Shown here: positions 44,329 to 51,829 of the stretch, piece by piece
Layout of the letters: each line of letters opens with the position of its first letter
Numbering within the stretch: the first letter of the stretch is position 1
From: JBFWUM01 sp050247255
Lineage (GTDB): Bacteria; Acidobacteriota; Vicinamibacteria; Vicinamibacterales; UBA2999
DNA length: 64,000 bases
Assembly (NCBI GenBank): GCA_050247255.1
Contig: JBFWUM010000015.1
Coordinates: 19,533 to 83,532, forward strand
Direction of reading: 5' to 3'
The notes under the pieces: model-generated
Database searches by the model: none
What the model saw: only the letters and a program-made list of their open reading frames with translations
Told to the model about the DNA's origin: nothing
Translations under genes and position numbers: made by a program

Positions 44329-45771
44329 ATGATCGTCACGCGCGCCGCTTCACGTGTTCTCGTCGCCGGCCTGCTGACGGCCGGTGCGCCGCTGCCGGTC
44401 CTGGCACAGCAGCCGGCGGCCGCCGACACCCAGGCGCGGGGCGCGGCCGAGGCCTATTACGAGTTCCTGATGGCGCGGCGGCTCGAGTCGCAGGGCGATC
44501 GCGCCGGCGCGCTCGAGGCGCTGCGGCGCGCGGCGGCGGCGGACCCCCGGTCGGCGATGATCCGGGCCGAGATTGCCGCTTTCCAGCTGCGCCGTAACCG
44601 CCGCGACGAGGCCGAAGCGGCCGCGCGCGAGGCGCTGGCGCTCGATGCCGGCAACCCGGACGCGCACCGCGTGCTCGGCTTCGTTCATGCCGCGCGCGCC
44701 GAGGGGCCCGGGCGCAACGGCCCCCCGGACGCGGCCGCGAACGTGGACGAGGCCATCTCGCACTTCGAGCAGGCGCTTGCCGGCAACGCCACGACCTCCG
44801 ACATCAACCTGCTCTACACGCTCGGGCGCCTCTATATGCGCAAGGGCGATGGCGACAAGGCGGTGCAGACGCTGACGCGCGTCGTCGGCCTGAACCCGGG
44901 ATCCGCGCAGGCGCGCCTGTCGCTCGCGCAGGCCCAGGCCACCGCCGGCAACATGGCCGGCGCCATCCAGACGCTGGAGGAAATCGCCGCCGACGAGCCG
45001 CGGGTCGCCGCAGCCCTCGGGCAGTACCTCGAGCAGGCTGGGCGGCCGGCGGATGCGGCCAGGGCGTACGCGTCGGCGCTCGAAGTGACGCCGATGAGCG
45101 CCGAGATCAAGTTCCGGCGCGCGGCGGCGCTGTTCAGCGCCCGGCAGTACGCCGACGCGGCCGATGCGGCGGCGACGGCGCAGAGCGAGCACCCCGACGA
45201 CCTCCGCTTCCCGCGGCTGCGCGCGCGCGCCCTGGCCGAGAGCGGCGCGGCCGCGCGCGCCATCGAAGTGCTCGAGCCGGCGGCCCGCGCCAACCCGGAC
45301 GACCTGTCCACGCAGTTGACGCTGGCCGACCTGTACAACTCGGCCAACCGCGCGGGTGATGCGGAGCGCACCCTCCGCCAGCTGCTCGCGATCGAGCCGC
45401 GGAATGCCGACGCGCTGAACTACCTGGGGTACCTGCTCGCGGAGCGCGGGCAGCAGCTCGACGAAGCGATCCGCCTGGTGCGCCAGGCCCTCGAGATCGA
45501 GCCGGACAACCCGTCATTCCTCGACAGTCTGGGCTGGGCGTACTTCCGGCAGGGCAACGCCGCCGAAGCCGAGAAGTACCTGACGCCGGCCGCCGAGAAG
45601 CTGCCGAGGAACTCCGTCGTCCAGGAGCACATGGGCGACGTCCACGCCGACCGCGGCCGCTGGGCGGACGCGATTGCCTCATGGCAGCGCGCGCTCGACG
45701 GCGACGGCGATGACATCGATCGCGCAGCCATTCAGCAGAAGATCGAACGGGCGCGGACGAGAGTGCCGTAG
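44329..45771 (+). CDS. Exported tetratricopeptide repeat protein
   Basis: 480-residue protein. Signal peptide at 1-26 (cleavage near VLAQQP). The rest is built of about ten TPR units; clear ones are SGQADARLSLAQA-like LNPGSAQARLSLAQAQATAG, LAIEPRNADALNYLGYLLAE, LEIEPDNPSFLDSLGWAYFR and KLPRNSVVQEHMGDVHADRG. TPR proteins of this design serve as periplasmic or outer-membrane scaffolds. Target unknown. Likely co-transcribed with the lipoprotein and ispE genes that follow. Confidence 0.9.
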   Translation: MIVTRAASRVLVAGLLTAGAPLPVLAQQPAAADTQARGAAEAYYEFLMARRLESQGDRAGALEALRRAAAADPRSAMIRAEIAAFQLRRNRRDEAEAAAREALALDAGNPDAHRVLGFVHAARAEGPGRNGPPDAAANVDEAISHFEQALAGNATTSDINLLYTLGRLYMRKGDGDKAVQTLTRVVGLNPGSAQARLSLAQAQATAGNMAGAIQTLEEIAADEPRVAAALGQYLEQAGRPADAARAYASALEVTPMSAEIKFRRAAALFSARQYADAADAAATAQSEHPDDLRFPRLRARALAESGAAARAIEVLEPAARANPDDLSTQLTLADLYNSANRAGDAERTLRQLLAIEPRNADALNYLGYLLAERGQQLDEAIRLVRQALEIEPDNPSFLDSLGWAYFRQGNAAEAEKYLTPAAEKLPRNSVVQEHMGDVHADRGRWADAIASWQRALDGDGDDIDRAAIQQKIERARTRVP

Positions 45772-45865
45772 GAATTCAAAATTCAAAATTCAAAATTCAA
45801 AATGCGAGCGCGCGGCCGATTCAGAAATGCATCTTGCATTTTGAATTTTGCATTCTGCATTTTGG
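45772..45865. repeat. AT-rich inverted repeat of 7-8-bp AATTCAA units
   Basis: Left arm 45772-45805: GAATTCAAAATTCAAAATTC and further units, ending AAAATGC. Right arm 45829-45865: GCATCTTGCATTTTGAATTT and on, its approximate reverse complement. The ATG of the lipoprotein gene (45802) lies at the end of the left arm and the right arm is coding sequence. Same architecture as 34148-34240. Confidence 0.8.
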
Positions 45866-46617
45866 CCGTAGCGTCCTGCGCCGCGCGCTCGATGGCGTTT
45901 CCCACCGATCCGGGCGCCCCCTTTGCCGATTACGCCGCGGTTCACGCCGAACTGTCGAAGGCCTGCGCGAGCGTGCGCACGTTGACGGCGGAGCTTGCAC
46001 TGTCCGGTCGCGCCGGCTCGCAGCGGATGCGCGGGCGCGTCGTCTCCGGGTTCGAGCAGCCGGCGTCGGTGCGCCTCGAGGGGGTCGCGCCGTTCGGTCC
46101 GCCGGCATTCATCCTGGCCTCGCGCGGCGCGGGCGCGACGCTGCTGCTGCCGCGCGACAACGCGGTCCTGCGCGGCGAACCGTTTGCCGAGATTCTCGGG
46201 GCGCTCACCGGCGTGAGCCTGGCCCCCGCCGATCTGCAGGCGGTGCTGACCGGCTGCGTCGAGGCAGCGCCGTCGGCGACGGCCGGGTGGACGCACGGCA
46301 ACGGCTGGGTGTCGATCGATCTCGCCGGGGGATCGGTGGTGTACCTGCGGCGCATGGCGGAGGCCTGGCAGGTGGCTGGCGCCCGGCGCGACCGCTGGGA
46401 GATCGAATACGGCGACTGGCAGGGGACGTTTCCACGCCAGGTGCGGCTCCGGTCCACGGATCCGGAGGTCAACGTCGACCTGACGGCTGCCGTCAACCAG
46501 CTCGAAACCAATGTCGACATTCCGCCCGAGGCGTTCGGCGTGAACGTGCCGCAGGACGCCATCGCGATCACGCTCGACGAACTGCGGGCCGCCGGCCCGC
46601 TGCGTGCCGATGACTAG
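45802..46617 (+). CDS. Predicted outer-membrane lipoprotein, signal peptide from repeat
   Basis: 271-residue protein. N-region MRARGRFRNA, hydrophobic region SCILNFAFCILAVAS, lipobox VASC with lipidated Cys26. The mature part (VRTLTAELALSGRAGSQRMR, ASVRLEGVAPFGPPAFILAS, VNVDLTAAVNQLETNVDI) resembles DUF4292/LolB-like lipoproteins with a half-open beta barrel. The hydrophobic region is encoded by the right arm of an AT-rich interspersed repeat. It lies 30 bases after the TPR gene and overlaps ispE by 8 bases. Function unknown; family placement is moderate. Confidence 0.75.
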   Translation: MRARGRFRNASCILNFAFCILAVASCAARSMAFPTDPGAPFADYAAVHAELSKACASVRTLTAELALSGRAGSQRMRGRVVSGFEQPASVRLEGVAPFGPPAFILASRGAGATLLLPRDNAVLRGEPFAEILGALTGVSLAPADLQAVLTGCVEAAPSATAGWTHGNGWVSIDLAGGSVVYLRRMAEAWQVAGARRDRWEIEYGDWQGTFPRQVRLRSTDPEVNVDLTAAVNQLETNVDIPPEAFGVNVPQDAIAITLDELRAAGPLRADD

Positions 46618-47533
46618 CGCCGTCGCCGTTCGCGCGCACGCCAAGATCAATCTCGACCTGCGCGTCCTCGGCACGCGGCCCGACGGCTTTCACGAGCTGC
46701 GGACCGTGTTCCAGGCGATCGCGCTGCACGACACGCTGACCTGCATCGAGCGCGACGGGCCGTTCGCGCTCGAGTGCGACGCGGCCGGCGTCCCGCTCGA
46801 TCGCTCGAACCTGGTCTGGAAGGCCGCCGAGGCGCTGTGGCGCGCGCTGCGCCGCACCGGCCCGGTGCGCGGCGCGGTCGTGCGCCTCGAGAAGCAGATC
46901 CCGCTGCAGGCCGGGCTCGGCGGCGGCAGCGCGGATGCCGCCGCGGCGCTCGTCGGGCTGGCGAAGCTCTGGAAGGTGACCGTGCGCCCGTCGCAGCTGA
47001 CCGACGTGGCCGCGGCGCTTGGCGCCGACGTCCCGTTCTTCCTCGCCGGCGGCACCGCGCTCGGGCTGGGGCGTGGCGACGAGATCTACCCGCTGGCCGA
47101 TCTGCCGCGCCACTGGATCGTGCTGCTGGTCCCCGGCTTTGGCGTGTCGTCGAAGGACGCCTTCGGCTGGTACGACACCGAGCGCGAGGTCTACGGGGTG
47201 TCGCGGCGCGAGCCGCAGCAGGTGCCCGGCCCGTGGCCGTCGCGCGCGGCGCAGATGATCAACGACCTCGAGGCGCCGATTGCCCGCCACCATCCCGAAA
47301 TCGACCAGATGAAGGCGGCGTTGCGCCGGGCCGGTGCCGTGGCGGCGGCGATGACCGGCAGCGGATCGACGGTTTTCGGCCTGTTCCAGCGCAAGCGGGA
47401 CGCCGTGGCCGCCGTCACCCGCCTGTCGGGCTCGGGCTGGCGGGTCCTCCTGACCGAGTCGCTGGGCCGCCCCGATTACGCCCGCCTGTCCCGCCCCGTC
47501 CTTGCCCGTATCCGCGAACCTCGTCTACACTAA
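46610..47533 (+). CDS. ispE: 4-diphosphocytidyl-2-C-methyl-D-erythritol kinase
   Basis: 307-residue GHMP kinase of the MEP isoprenoid pathway. AHAKINLDLRVLGTRPDGFH at the N-terminus, ATP loop PLQAGLGGGSADAAAAL, and C-terminal AAAMTGSGSTVFGLF are diagnostic. Start ATG 46610 overlaps the lipoprotein stop; a GTG 6 bases earlier is also possible. The gene is separate from ispDF at 59661, so two MEP pathway loci lie in this window. Confidence 0.96.
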   Translation: MTSAVAVRAHAKINLDLRVLGTRPDGFHELRTVFQAIALHDTLTCIERDGPFALECDAAGVPLDRSNLVWKAAEALWRALRRTGPVRGAVVRLEKQIPLQAGLGGGSADAAAALVGLAKLWKVTVRPSQLTDVAAALGADVPFFLAGGTALGLGRGDEIYPLADLPRHWIVLLVPGFGVSSKDAFGWYDTEREVYGVSRREPQQVPGPWPSRAAQMINDLEAPIARHHPEIDQMKAALRRAGAVAAAMTGSGSTVFGLFQRKRDAVAAVTRLSGSGWRVLLTESLGRPDYARLSRPVLARIREPRLH

Positions 47534-47600
47534 GGGTTTGCACCGCCCTAGCTGACAGCTCCAGACGAGGACAACGCGGCTCCGGCAACGCGGAACACGG

Positions 47601-47675
47601 TGGGGCGTGGCCAAGCGGTAAGGCGCGGGTCTTTGGATCCCGTATTCGGAGGTTCGAATCCTCCCGCCCCAACCA
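47601..47675 (+). tRNA. tRNA-Gln (TTG anticodon)
   Basis: 75 bases with encoded CCA. Acceptor TGGGGCG pairs with CGCCCCA, discriminator A. The anticodon loop CTTTGGA carries TTG, and the T arm GGAGGTTCGAATCCTCC is perfect. The short variable loop and weak first acceptor pair (T-A) are normal for tRNA-Gln. Confidence 0.97.
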
Positions 47676-47743
47676 GCCTTCGCTCGCCAGACCGACGAGC
47701 GAGCTACGGCTAGGCAGGCTCGTCGGTCGTAGGGCGAAGGCTG
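47674..47743. repeat. Long imperfect hairpin directly after tRNA-Gln
   Basis: Outer arms CAGCCTTCGC (47674-47683) and GCGAAGGCTG (47734-47743) are perfect complements, and inner arms GACCGACGAGC (47690-47700) and GCTCGTCGGTC (47718-47728) are too. The outer arm includes the last two bases of the tRNA CCA end. It may be an interspersed repeat that inserted at the tRNA, or a processing/termination structure. Confidence 0.6.
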
Positions 47744-47814
47744 TCGCGCCGAAGCCGCGAAGCGGCGAAGGCGGACAACAGTAGATGAGACGACCCCTGA
47801 GCGGTGATGGGCTG

Positions 47815-48765
47815 ATGGCCACGGGATTTGGCGACCTGAAGATTTTTTCCGGCAGCGCCCACCCGCAGTTGACCAAGGAAATCGCCGATTTCCTCGGCAT
47901 TCCGCTGGGGCAGGCGCGGCTGCGCCGTTTCCCCGACAGCGAGGTGTCGTTTCAGATCGACGAGAACATCCGCGGCACGGATGTCTTCGTCGTGCAGCCG
48001 ACGTCGAACCCGGTCGATCAGCACCTGATGGAGATGCTGATCATGTGCGACGCGTTCCGCCGCTCGTCGGCGGCGCGGATCACCGCCGTCGTGCCGTATT
48101 ACGGCTACGCGCGGCAGGACCGCAAGGACAAGCCGCGCGTGCCGATTTCGGCCAAGCTGGTCGCGAACCTGCTGAGCGCGGCCGGCTTCAACCGGGTGCT
48201 GACGATGGACCTGCACAAGGCGCAGATCCAGGGGTTCTTCGACATCCCGGTGGATCACCTGTTTGCGGCGCCGGTGATCATCGAGCACCTGGCGCGGTTG
48301 AACTACCCGAAGCTGACGATCGTGTCGCCCGACGCGGGCGGCGCCGAGCGGGCCCGGGCGTATGCGAAGCGGCTCGACGCCGAGCTGGCGGTGATCGACA
48401 AGCGCCGCACCGAGGATGGCACCGCGGAGGTGATGAACGTGATCGGCGACGTCGCCGGCCGCACCTGCATCCTGCAGGACGACATCATCGATACCGCCGG
48501 CACCATCCAGAAGGGGGCGGCGGCGCTGAAGAAGGCGGGCGCGGAGCGCGTGCTGGCGTGCGCGGTCCACGGCGTGCTGTCGGGGCCGGCGATCGAGCGG
48601 ATCGACAGCTCGCCGCTCGACCAGATGATCGTGACCAACACGATCCCGCTCAGCCCGATGGGGCAGCAGTGCAAGAAGATCGTCGTCCTCTCGGTGGCGC
48701 GGCTGCTGGGCCAGGCGATTCGGAGCATTCACGAGGAGACGTCGGTCTCGACGTTGTTTGTGTAG
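47815..48765 (+). CDS. prs: Ribose-phosphate pyrophosphokinase
   Basis: 316-residue enzyme that makes PRPP from ribose 5-phosphate and ATP. Motifs: RFPDSEVSFQIDENIRGTDV, YYGYARQDRKDKPRVPISAK, DLHKAQIQGFFDIPVDHL and the PRPP loop DDIIDTAGTI. ATG 47815 with GGTGATGGG upstream; an in-frame ATG at 47785 would add ten unlike residues. First of a run of translation-related genes: prs, rplY and pth are a common order. Confidence 0.97.
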   Translation: MATGFGDLKIFSGSAHPQLTKEIADFLGIPLGQARLRRFPDSEVSFQIDENIRGTDVFVVQPTSNPVDQHLMEMLIMCDAFRRSSAARITAVVPYYGYARQDRKDKPRVPISAKLVANLLSAAGFNRVLTMDLHKAQIQGFFDIPVDHLFAAPVIIEHLARLNYPKLTIVSPDAGGAERARAYAKRLDAELAVIDKRRTEDGTAEVMNVIGDVAGRTCILQDDIIDTAGTIQKGAAALKKAGAERVLACAVHGVLSGPAIERIDSSPLDQMIVTNTIPLSPMGQQCKKIVVLSVARLLGQAIRSIHEETSVSTLFV

Positions 48766-48770
48766 TAGGG

Positions 48771-48787
48771 CGCCCCGTGACGGGGTG
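48771..48787 (+). repeat. Short intergenic hairpin CGCCCC-5-GGGGTG
   Basis: Same stem as at 27487-27503, here with loop GTGAC, between prs and rplY. The ribosome site of rplY (GAGGAAA) follows 3 bases after it. Confidence 0.5.
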
Positions 48788-48800
48788 CCGAGGAAAAGAC

Positions 48801-49481
48801 ATGGAAGCGACTCTCGAAGCAGTGAAGCGTGAAGGCCGCGGCAAGAACGAGGCGAACCGCCTCCGCGCCGGCGGGCAGATTCCGGCCGTCGTCTACGGCT
48901 CGCAGGGCGACGGCCAGAAGCCCGAAGGCACCGCCATTGCCGTCGACCCGAAGCAGCTGCTGCGGATCCTGCACTCGGATTCCGGCGCCAATACCCTGAT
49001 CAGCCTCAAGGTCGACGGCGCCGAGTCGCGCGTCATGGTCCGCGAGTACCAGCTGGACCCGATCACCCACCAGCTGCTGCACGCCGACTTCTACCGGCTG
49101 GCGCTCGACAAGGCGATCACCGTGGACGTGCCGATCGTCATCAAGGGCGAGGCCAAGGGCGTGAAGCAGCAGGGCGGCCTGCTCGACTTCGTCACCCGCG
49201 AGATCCAGGTGTCGTGCCTGCCGACCGAGATTCCGGAGCACATCGACGTCGACGTCACGGAGCTGATGCTCAACCAGTCGATCCGCGTGCGCGACCTCGC
49301 CAGCGCCGGCACGTGGAAGCCGGTCAGCGACGGCGAGACGATGATCGTCCACGTCGTCATGCCGAAGGCCGAGGAATCGGCGCAGGCGGCGACGGCGGAA
49401 GGCGCGGCGGCAGCGGCGCCGGCGACCGCCGAGCCCGAAGTCATCAAGAAGGGCAAGGACGAGAAGGAAGAGAAGAAGTAG
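48801..49481 (+). CDS. rplY: 50S ribosomal protein L25 (Ctc form)
   Basis: 226-residue long-form L25 that binds 5S rRNA. Domain 1 begins EATLEAVKREGRGKNEANRL and RAGGQIPAVVYG; domain 2 includes VMVREYQLDPITHQLLHADF and VPIVIKGEAKGVKQQGGLLD. The Ala/Glu/Lys-rich tail (from EESAQAATAEG) is typical of the Ctc type. Ribosome site GAGGAAAAG. Stop is 5 bases before pth. Confidence 0.97.
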   Translation: MEATLEAVKREGRGKNEANRLRAGGQIPAVVYGSQGDGQKPEGTAIAVDPKQLLRILHSDSGANTLISLKVDGAESRVMVREYQLDPITHQLLHADFYRLALDKAITVDVPIVIKGEAKGVKQQGGLLDFVTREIQVSCLPTEIPEHIDVDVTELMLNQSIRVRDLASAGTWKPVSDGETMIVHVVMPKAEESAQAATAEGAAAAAPATAEPEVIKKGKDEKEEKK

Positions 49482-49486
49482 GCCGA

Positions 49487-50056
49487 TTGAAGCTGATCGT
49501 CGGCCTCGGCAACCCTGGCCCGGAGTACCGGGAGACCCGGCACAACATCGGGTTCATGGTTGCCGATGCCCTGCACGCGCGCAGCGGCGGTCAGGCGTGG
49601 CGGCTGCACGGCGACGTCGCGTGGGTGAAGACCCCGGAGTACGTCATCGCCAAGCCGATGTCGTTCATGAACCGGAGCGGCGCCGCGATCAGCCAGTTCG
49701 TGCACTACTTCAGGTACGACGCCGGCGACATGCTGGTCGTCGTCGACGACATCGACTTGCCGCTGGGACGGATCCGCGCGCGGGCCAGGGGCTCCGCGGG
49801 TACGCACAACGGCCTGCGATCGGTTGTGCAGCACATCGGCGCGGAGTTCCCGCGGCTGCGGCTCGGCGTTGGCCGGGGCGACGCGCGGCGTGACCTCGCC
49901 GATCACGTGCTGTCGAAGTTCGACGCCGGCGAATGGCCGGCCGTCGAAGCGCTCGTCACCCGCGGCGCCGAGGCGTCGGAGATGTTCGTCCGGGAGGACA
50001 TCTCGAAGGTGATGAACTCGTACAACGCGGACCCCGGAGAGCCGCAGCTAGACTGA
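49487..50056 (+). CDS. pth: Peptidyl-tRNA hydrolase
   Basis: 189-residue enzyme that frees tRNA from stalled peptidyl-tRNA. LIVGLGNPGPEYRETRHNIG carries the catalytic His and Asn; KPMSFMNRSGAAI, VDDIDLPLGRIR and GTHNGLRSV complete the active site. Start is TTG 49487, fixed because the family begins with K-LIVGLGNPG. It follows rplY in the usual order. Confidence 0.96.
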   Translation: MKLIVGLGNPGPEYRETRHNIGFMVADALHARSGGQAWRLHGDVAWVKTPEYVIAKPMSFMNRSGAAISQFVHYFRYDAGDMLVVVDDIDLPLGRIRARARGSAGTHNGLRSVVQHIGAEFPRLRLGVGRGDARRDLADHVLSKFDAGEWPAVEALVTRGAEASEMFVREDISKVMNSYNADPGEPQLD

Positions 50057-50105
50057 CTCCTTGGCCTGAGCGTCGTCGAAGGCCCGTTAGTCCAGAAGGA
50101 GAGCA

Positions 50106-50555
50106 ATGACCCGGAAGTACGAACTCGTGTACGTCGTGTCGCCTGACGCGACGGAAGAACAGGTGACGGGCCTCCACACCGAGGTGGAAGGCATCATCCA
50201 GCGCCTCAACGGCACCCTGGAAAAGACCGAGAACTGGGGGCGCCGCAAGCTCGCCTACGAGATCGGCCGCCACAAGGAAGGCACCTACGTGCTCGAGACC
50301 ATCGCCGGCTCGGGTGAGCTGATGAAGGAGATCGAGCGCCGCCTGAAGGTGAACGACCTCATCATCCGCCACCTCGTCGTCCGCATCGACGAGGAGCAGG
50401 CGGTCATCGAGCGCACGCGCAGCAAGCGCACCGAGGCGTCGCGCCGCCGCCGCGTCGCGCGCGGCCTGCCGCCCGATCGCCAGCCGGGCGAAGGCCAGCG
50501 CGGCGAGCCGGACGACGACCGCGACGACCGTTTTGACATGTCGGAGGGAATCTAG
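50106..50555 (+). CDS. rpsF: 30S ribosomal protein S6
   Basis: 149-residue S6. Core MTRKYELVYVVSPDATEEQV, NWGRRKLAYEIGRHKEGTYV and RRLKVNDLIIRHLVVRID fill residues 1-95. The last 45 residues are an Arg/Asp-rich tail, longer than E. coli S6. S6 binds S18 in the ribosome platform; rpsR follows 2 bases on. A good AGAAGGAGAG ribosome site precedes the ATG. No ssb gene lies between rpsF and rpsR. Confidence 0.97.
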   Translation: MTRKYELVYVVSPDATEEQVTGLHTEVEGIIQRLNGTLEKTENWGRRKLAYEIGRHKEGTYVLETIAGSGELMKEIERRLKVNDLIIRHLVVRIDEEQAVIERTRSKRTEASRRRRVARGLPPDRQPGEGQRGEPDDDRDDRFDMSEGI

Positions 50556-50557
50556 TC

Positions 50558-50854
50558 ATGCCGCCACGCAAGAGTTTCGGGGGCGGGCGCGGCCGCGGCG
50601 CCGCCGGCTCCGCTCAGGGGAAGGACGGCCAGCGCCGTCCGATGTTCCGTCGCCGCAAGATCTGCAAGTTCTGCGCGGACAAGATCGACGACATCAACTA
50701 CAAGGACGCCAAGCTGCTGTTGCCGTTCGTGCCCGAGCGCGCCAAGATCCTGCCGCGCCGTATTTCCGGCACCTGCGCCATGCACCAGCGCAAGCTGCGC
50801 ACGGCGATCATGCGGGCGCGCCAGCTGGCGCTGATCCCGTACACCGCGGAGTAG
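50558..50854 (+). CDS. rpsR: 30S ribosomal protein S18 (Zn-binding form)
   Basis: 98-residue S18. KICKFCADKIDDINYKDAKL, RISGTCAMHQRKLRTAIMRA are canonical. CxxC (KICKFC) and CxxH (TCAMH) indicate the zinc-binding C+ form. A 25-residue Gly/Arg-rich N-terminal extension precedes the core. Directly between rpsF and rplI. Confidence 0.97.
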   Translation: MPPRKSFGGGRGRGAAGSAQGKDGQRRPMFRRRKICKFCADKIDDINYKDAKLLLPFVPERAKILPRRISGTCAMHQRKLRTAIMRARQLALIPYTAE

Positions 50855-50858
50855 GACG

Positions 50859-51359
50859 ATGGAAGTCATTCTCCGAGAGCACGTCGAGCACCTGGGCGAG
50901 CGCGGCCAGATCGTCAAGGTCGCCGACGGCTACGCCCGCAACTACCTGCTGCCCCGCAAGCTGGCGCTGCCGGCGACCGAGGGCAACAGGAAGCACGTCG
51001 AGCGCGAGCGCAAGATCGTCGAGGCGCGCGAGGCCGAGTCGAAGGGGCAGGCCGAGGCGCTGGCCGCGCGCATCGCCGCCATCGACATCTCGATCGCCCG
51101 CCGGGTCGGCGAGACCGAGCAGCTCTATGGCTCGGTCACCTCGTCCGACATCGTCGACTACCTGAAGGCGCAGGGCGTGGAGGTCGATCGCCGCAAGCTG
51201 CTCCTGCCCGAGCCGATCAAGACGCTCGGCAGCTTCGACGTGCCGCTGAAGCTGCACCGCCAGGTGACGGTGCCGCTCAAGGTCAACGTGGTCCGCGAGG
51301 GCGGCCCGCGCGCCGCGGCGGCGGCGCCAGAGGCCGGCGAACAGCCGGCGGCGGAGTAG
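50859..51359 (+). CDS. rplI: 50S ribosomal protein L9
   Basis: 166-residue L9. MEVILREHVEHLGERGQIVK and VADGYARNYLLPRKLA form the rRNA-binding N-domain; the long helix and C-domain (GSVTSSDIVDYLKAQGVEVD, RRKLLLPEPIKTLGSFDVPL) follow. A short Ala/Pro tail is added. Four bases after rpsR. Confidence 0.97.
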   Translation: MEVILREHVEHLGERGQIVKVADGYARNYLLPRKLALPATEGNRKHVERERKIVEAREAESKGQAEALAARIAAIDISIARRVGETEQLYGSVTSSDIVDYLKAQGVEVDRRKLLLPEPIKTLGSFDVPLKLHRQVTVPLKVNVVREGGPRAAAAAPEAGEQPAAE

Positions 51360-51361
51360 CC

Positions 51362-51829
51362 ATGGCTGCCGAGGTGGGCGCCAAGGCGCCGGACTTCACG
51401 CTGCCGAACGAAGACCGCCAGCCGGTGACGCTCAGCGAGCAGGTCACGAACGGCCCGGTGGTCCTCGCCTTCGTGCCGGCCGCCTTCAGCGGCGTCTGCA
51501 CGAAGGAGCTGTGCACCTTCCGCGATTCGCTGGCCGAGTTGAACAAGGCCAACGCCACGGTGCTCGGCATCAGCGTCGACACGTTCTTCACGCTCAAGGC
51601 GTGGAAGGACGCCCAGGGGCTGAACTTTCCGCTCCTGAGCGACTTTAACAAGGACGTGATCCGCAGCTACGGCGTCTTCAACGAGGACATGATCGGCCTC
51701 AGGGGGATCGCCAGGCGCGCCGTGTTCGTCGTCGATCGCCGCGGGGTCGTCCGCCATCGCGAAGTGCTCGACGATGCCCGGAATGAGCCGGACTACGCGA
51801 AGGTCAACGCAACGCTGGCGTCGCTGTAG
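51362..51829 (+). CDS. Peroxiredoxin (BCP/PrxQ-AhpE type)
   Basis: 155-residue thiol peroxidase. The active site PAAFSGVCTKELC shows peroxidatic Cys46 (P39, S43) and a second Cys five residues later (Cys51), the spacing of PrxQ-type resolving Cys. FVVDRRGVVRHREV is the usual C-terminal strand pair. It likely reduces peroxides in the cytosol. It follows rplI after 2 bases, so is probably co-transcribed; its 3' end overlaps the MATE gene on the other strand by 26 bases. Confidence 0.93.
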   Translation: MAAEVGAKAPDFTLPNEDRQPVTLSEQVTNGPVVLAFVPAAFSGVCTKELCTFRDSLAELNKANATVLGISVDTFFTLKAWKDAQGLNFPLLSDFNKDVIRSYGVFNEDMIGLRGIARRAVFVVDRRGVVRHREVLDDARNEPDYAKVNATLASL

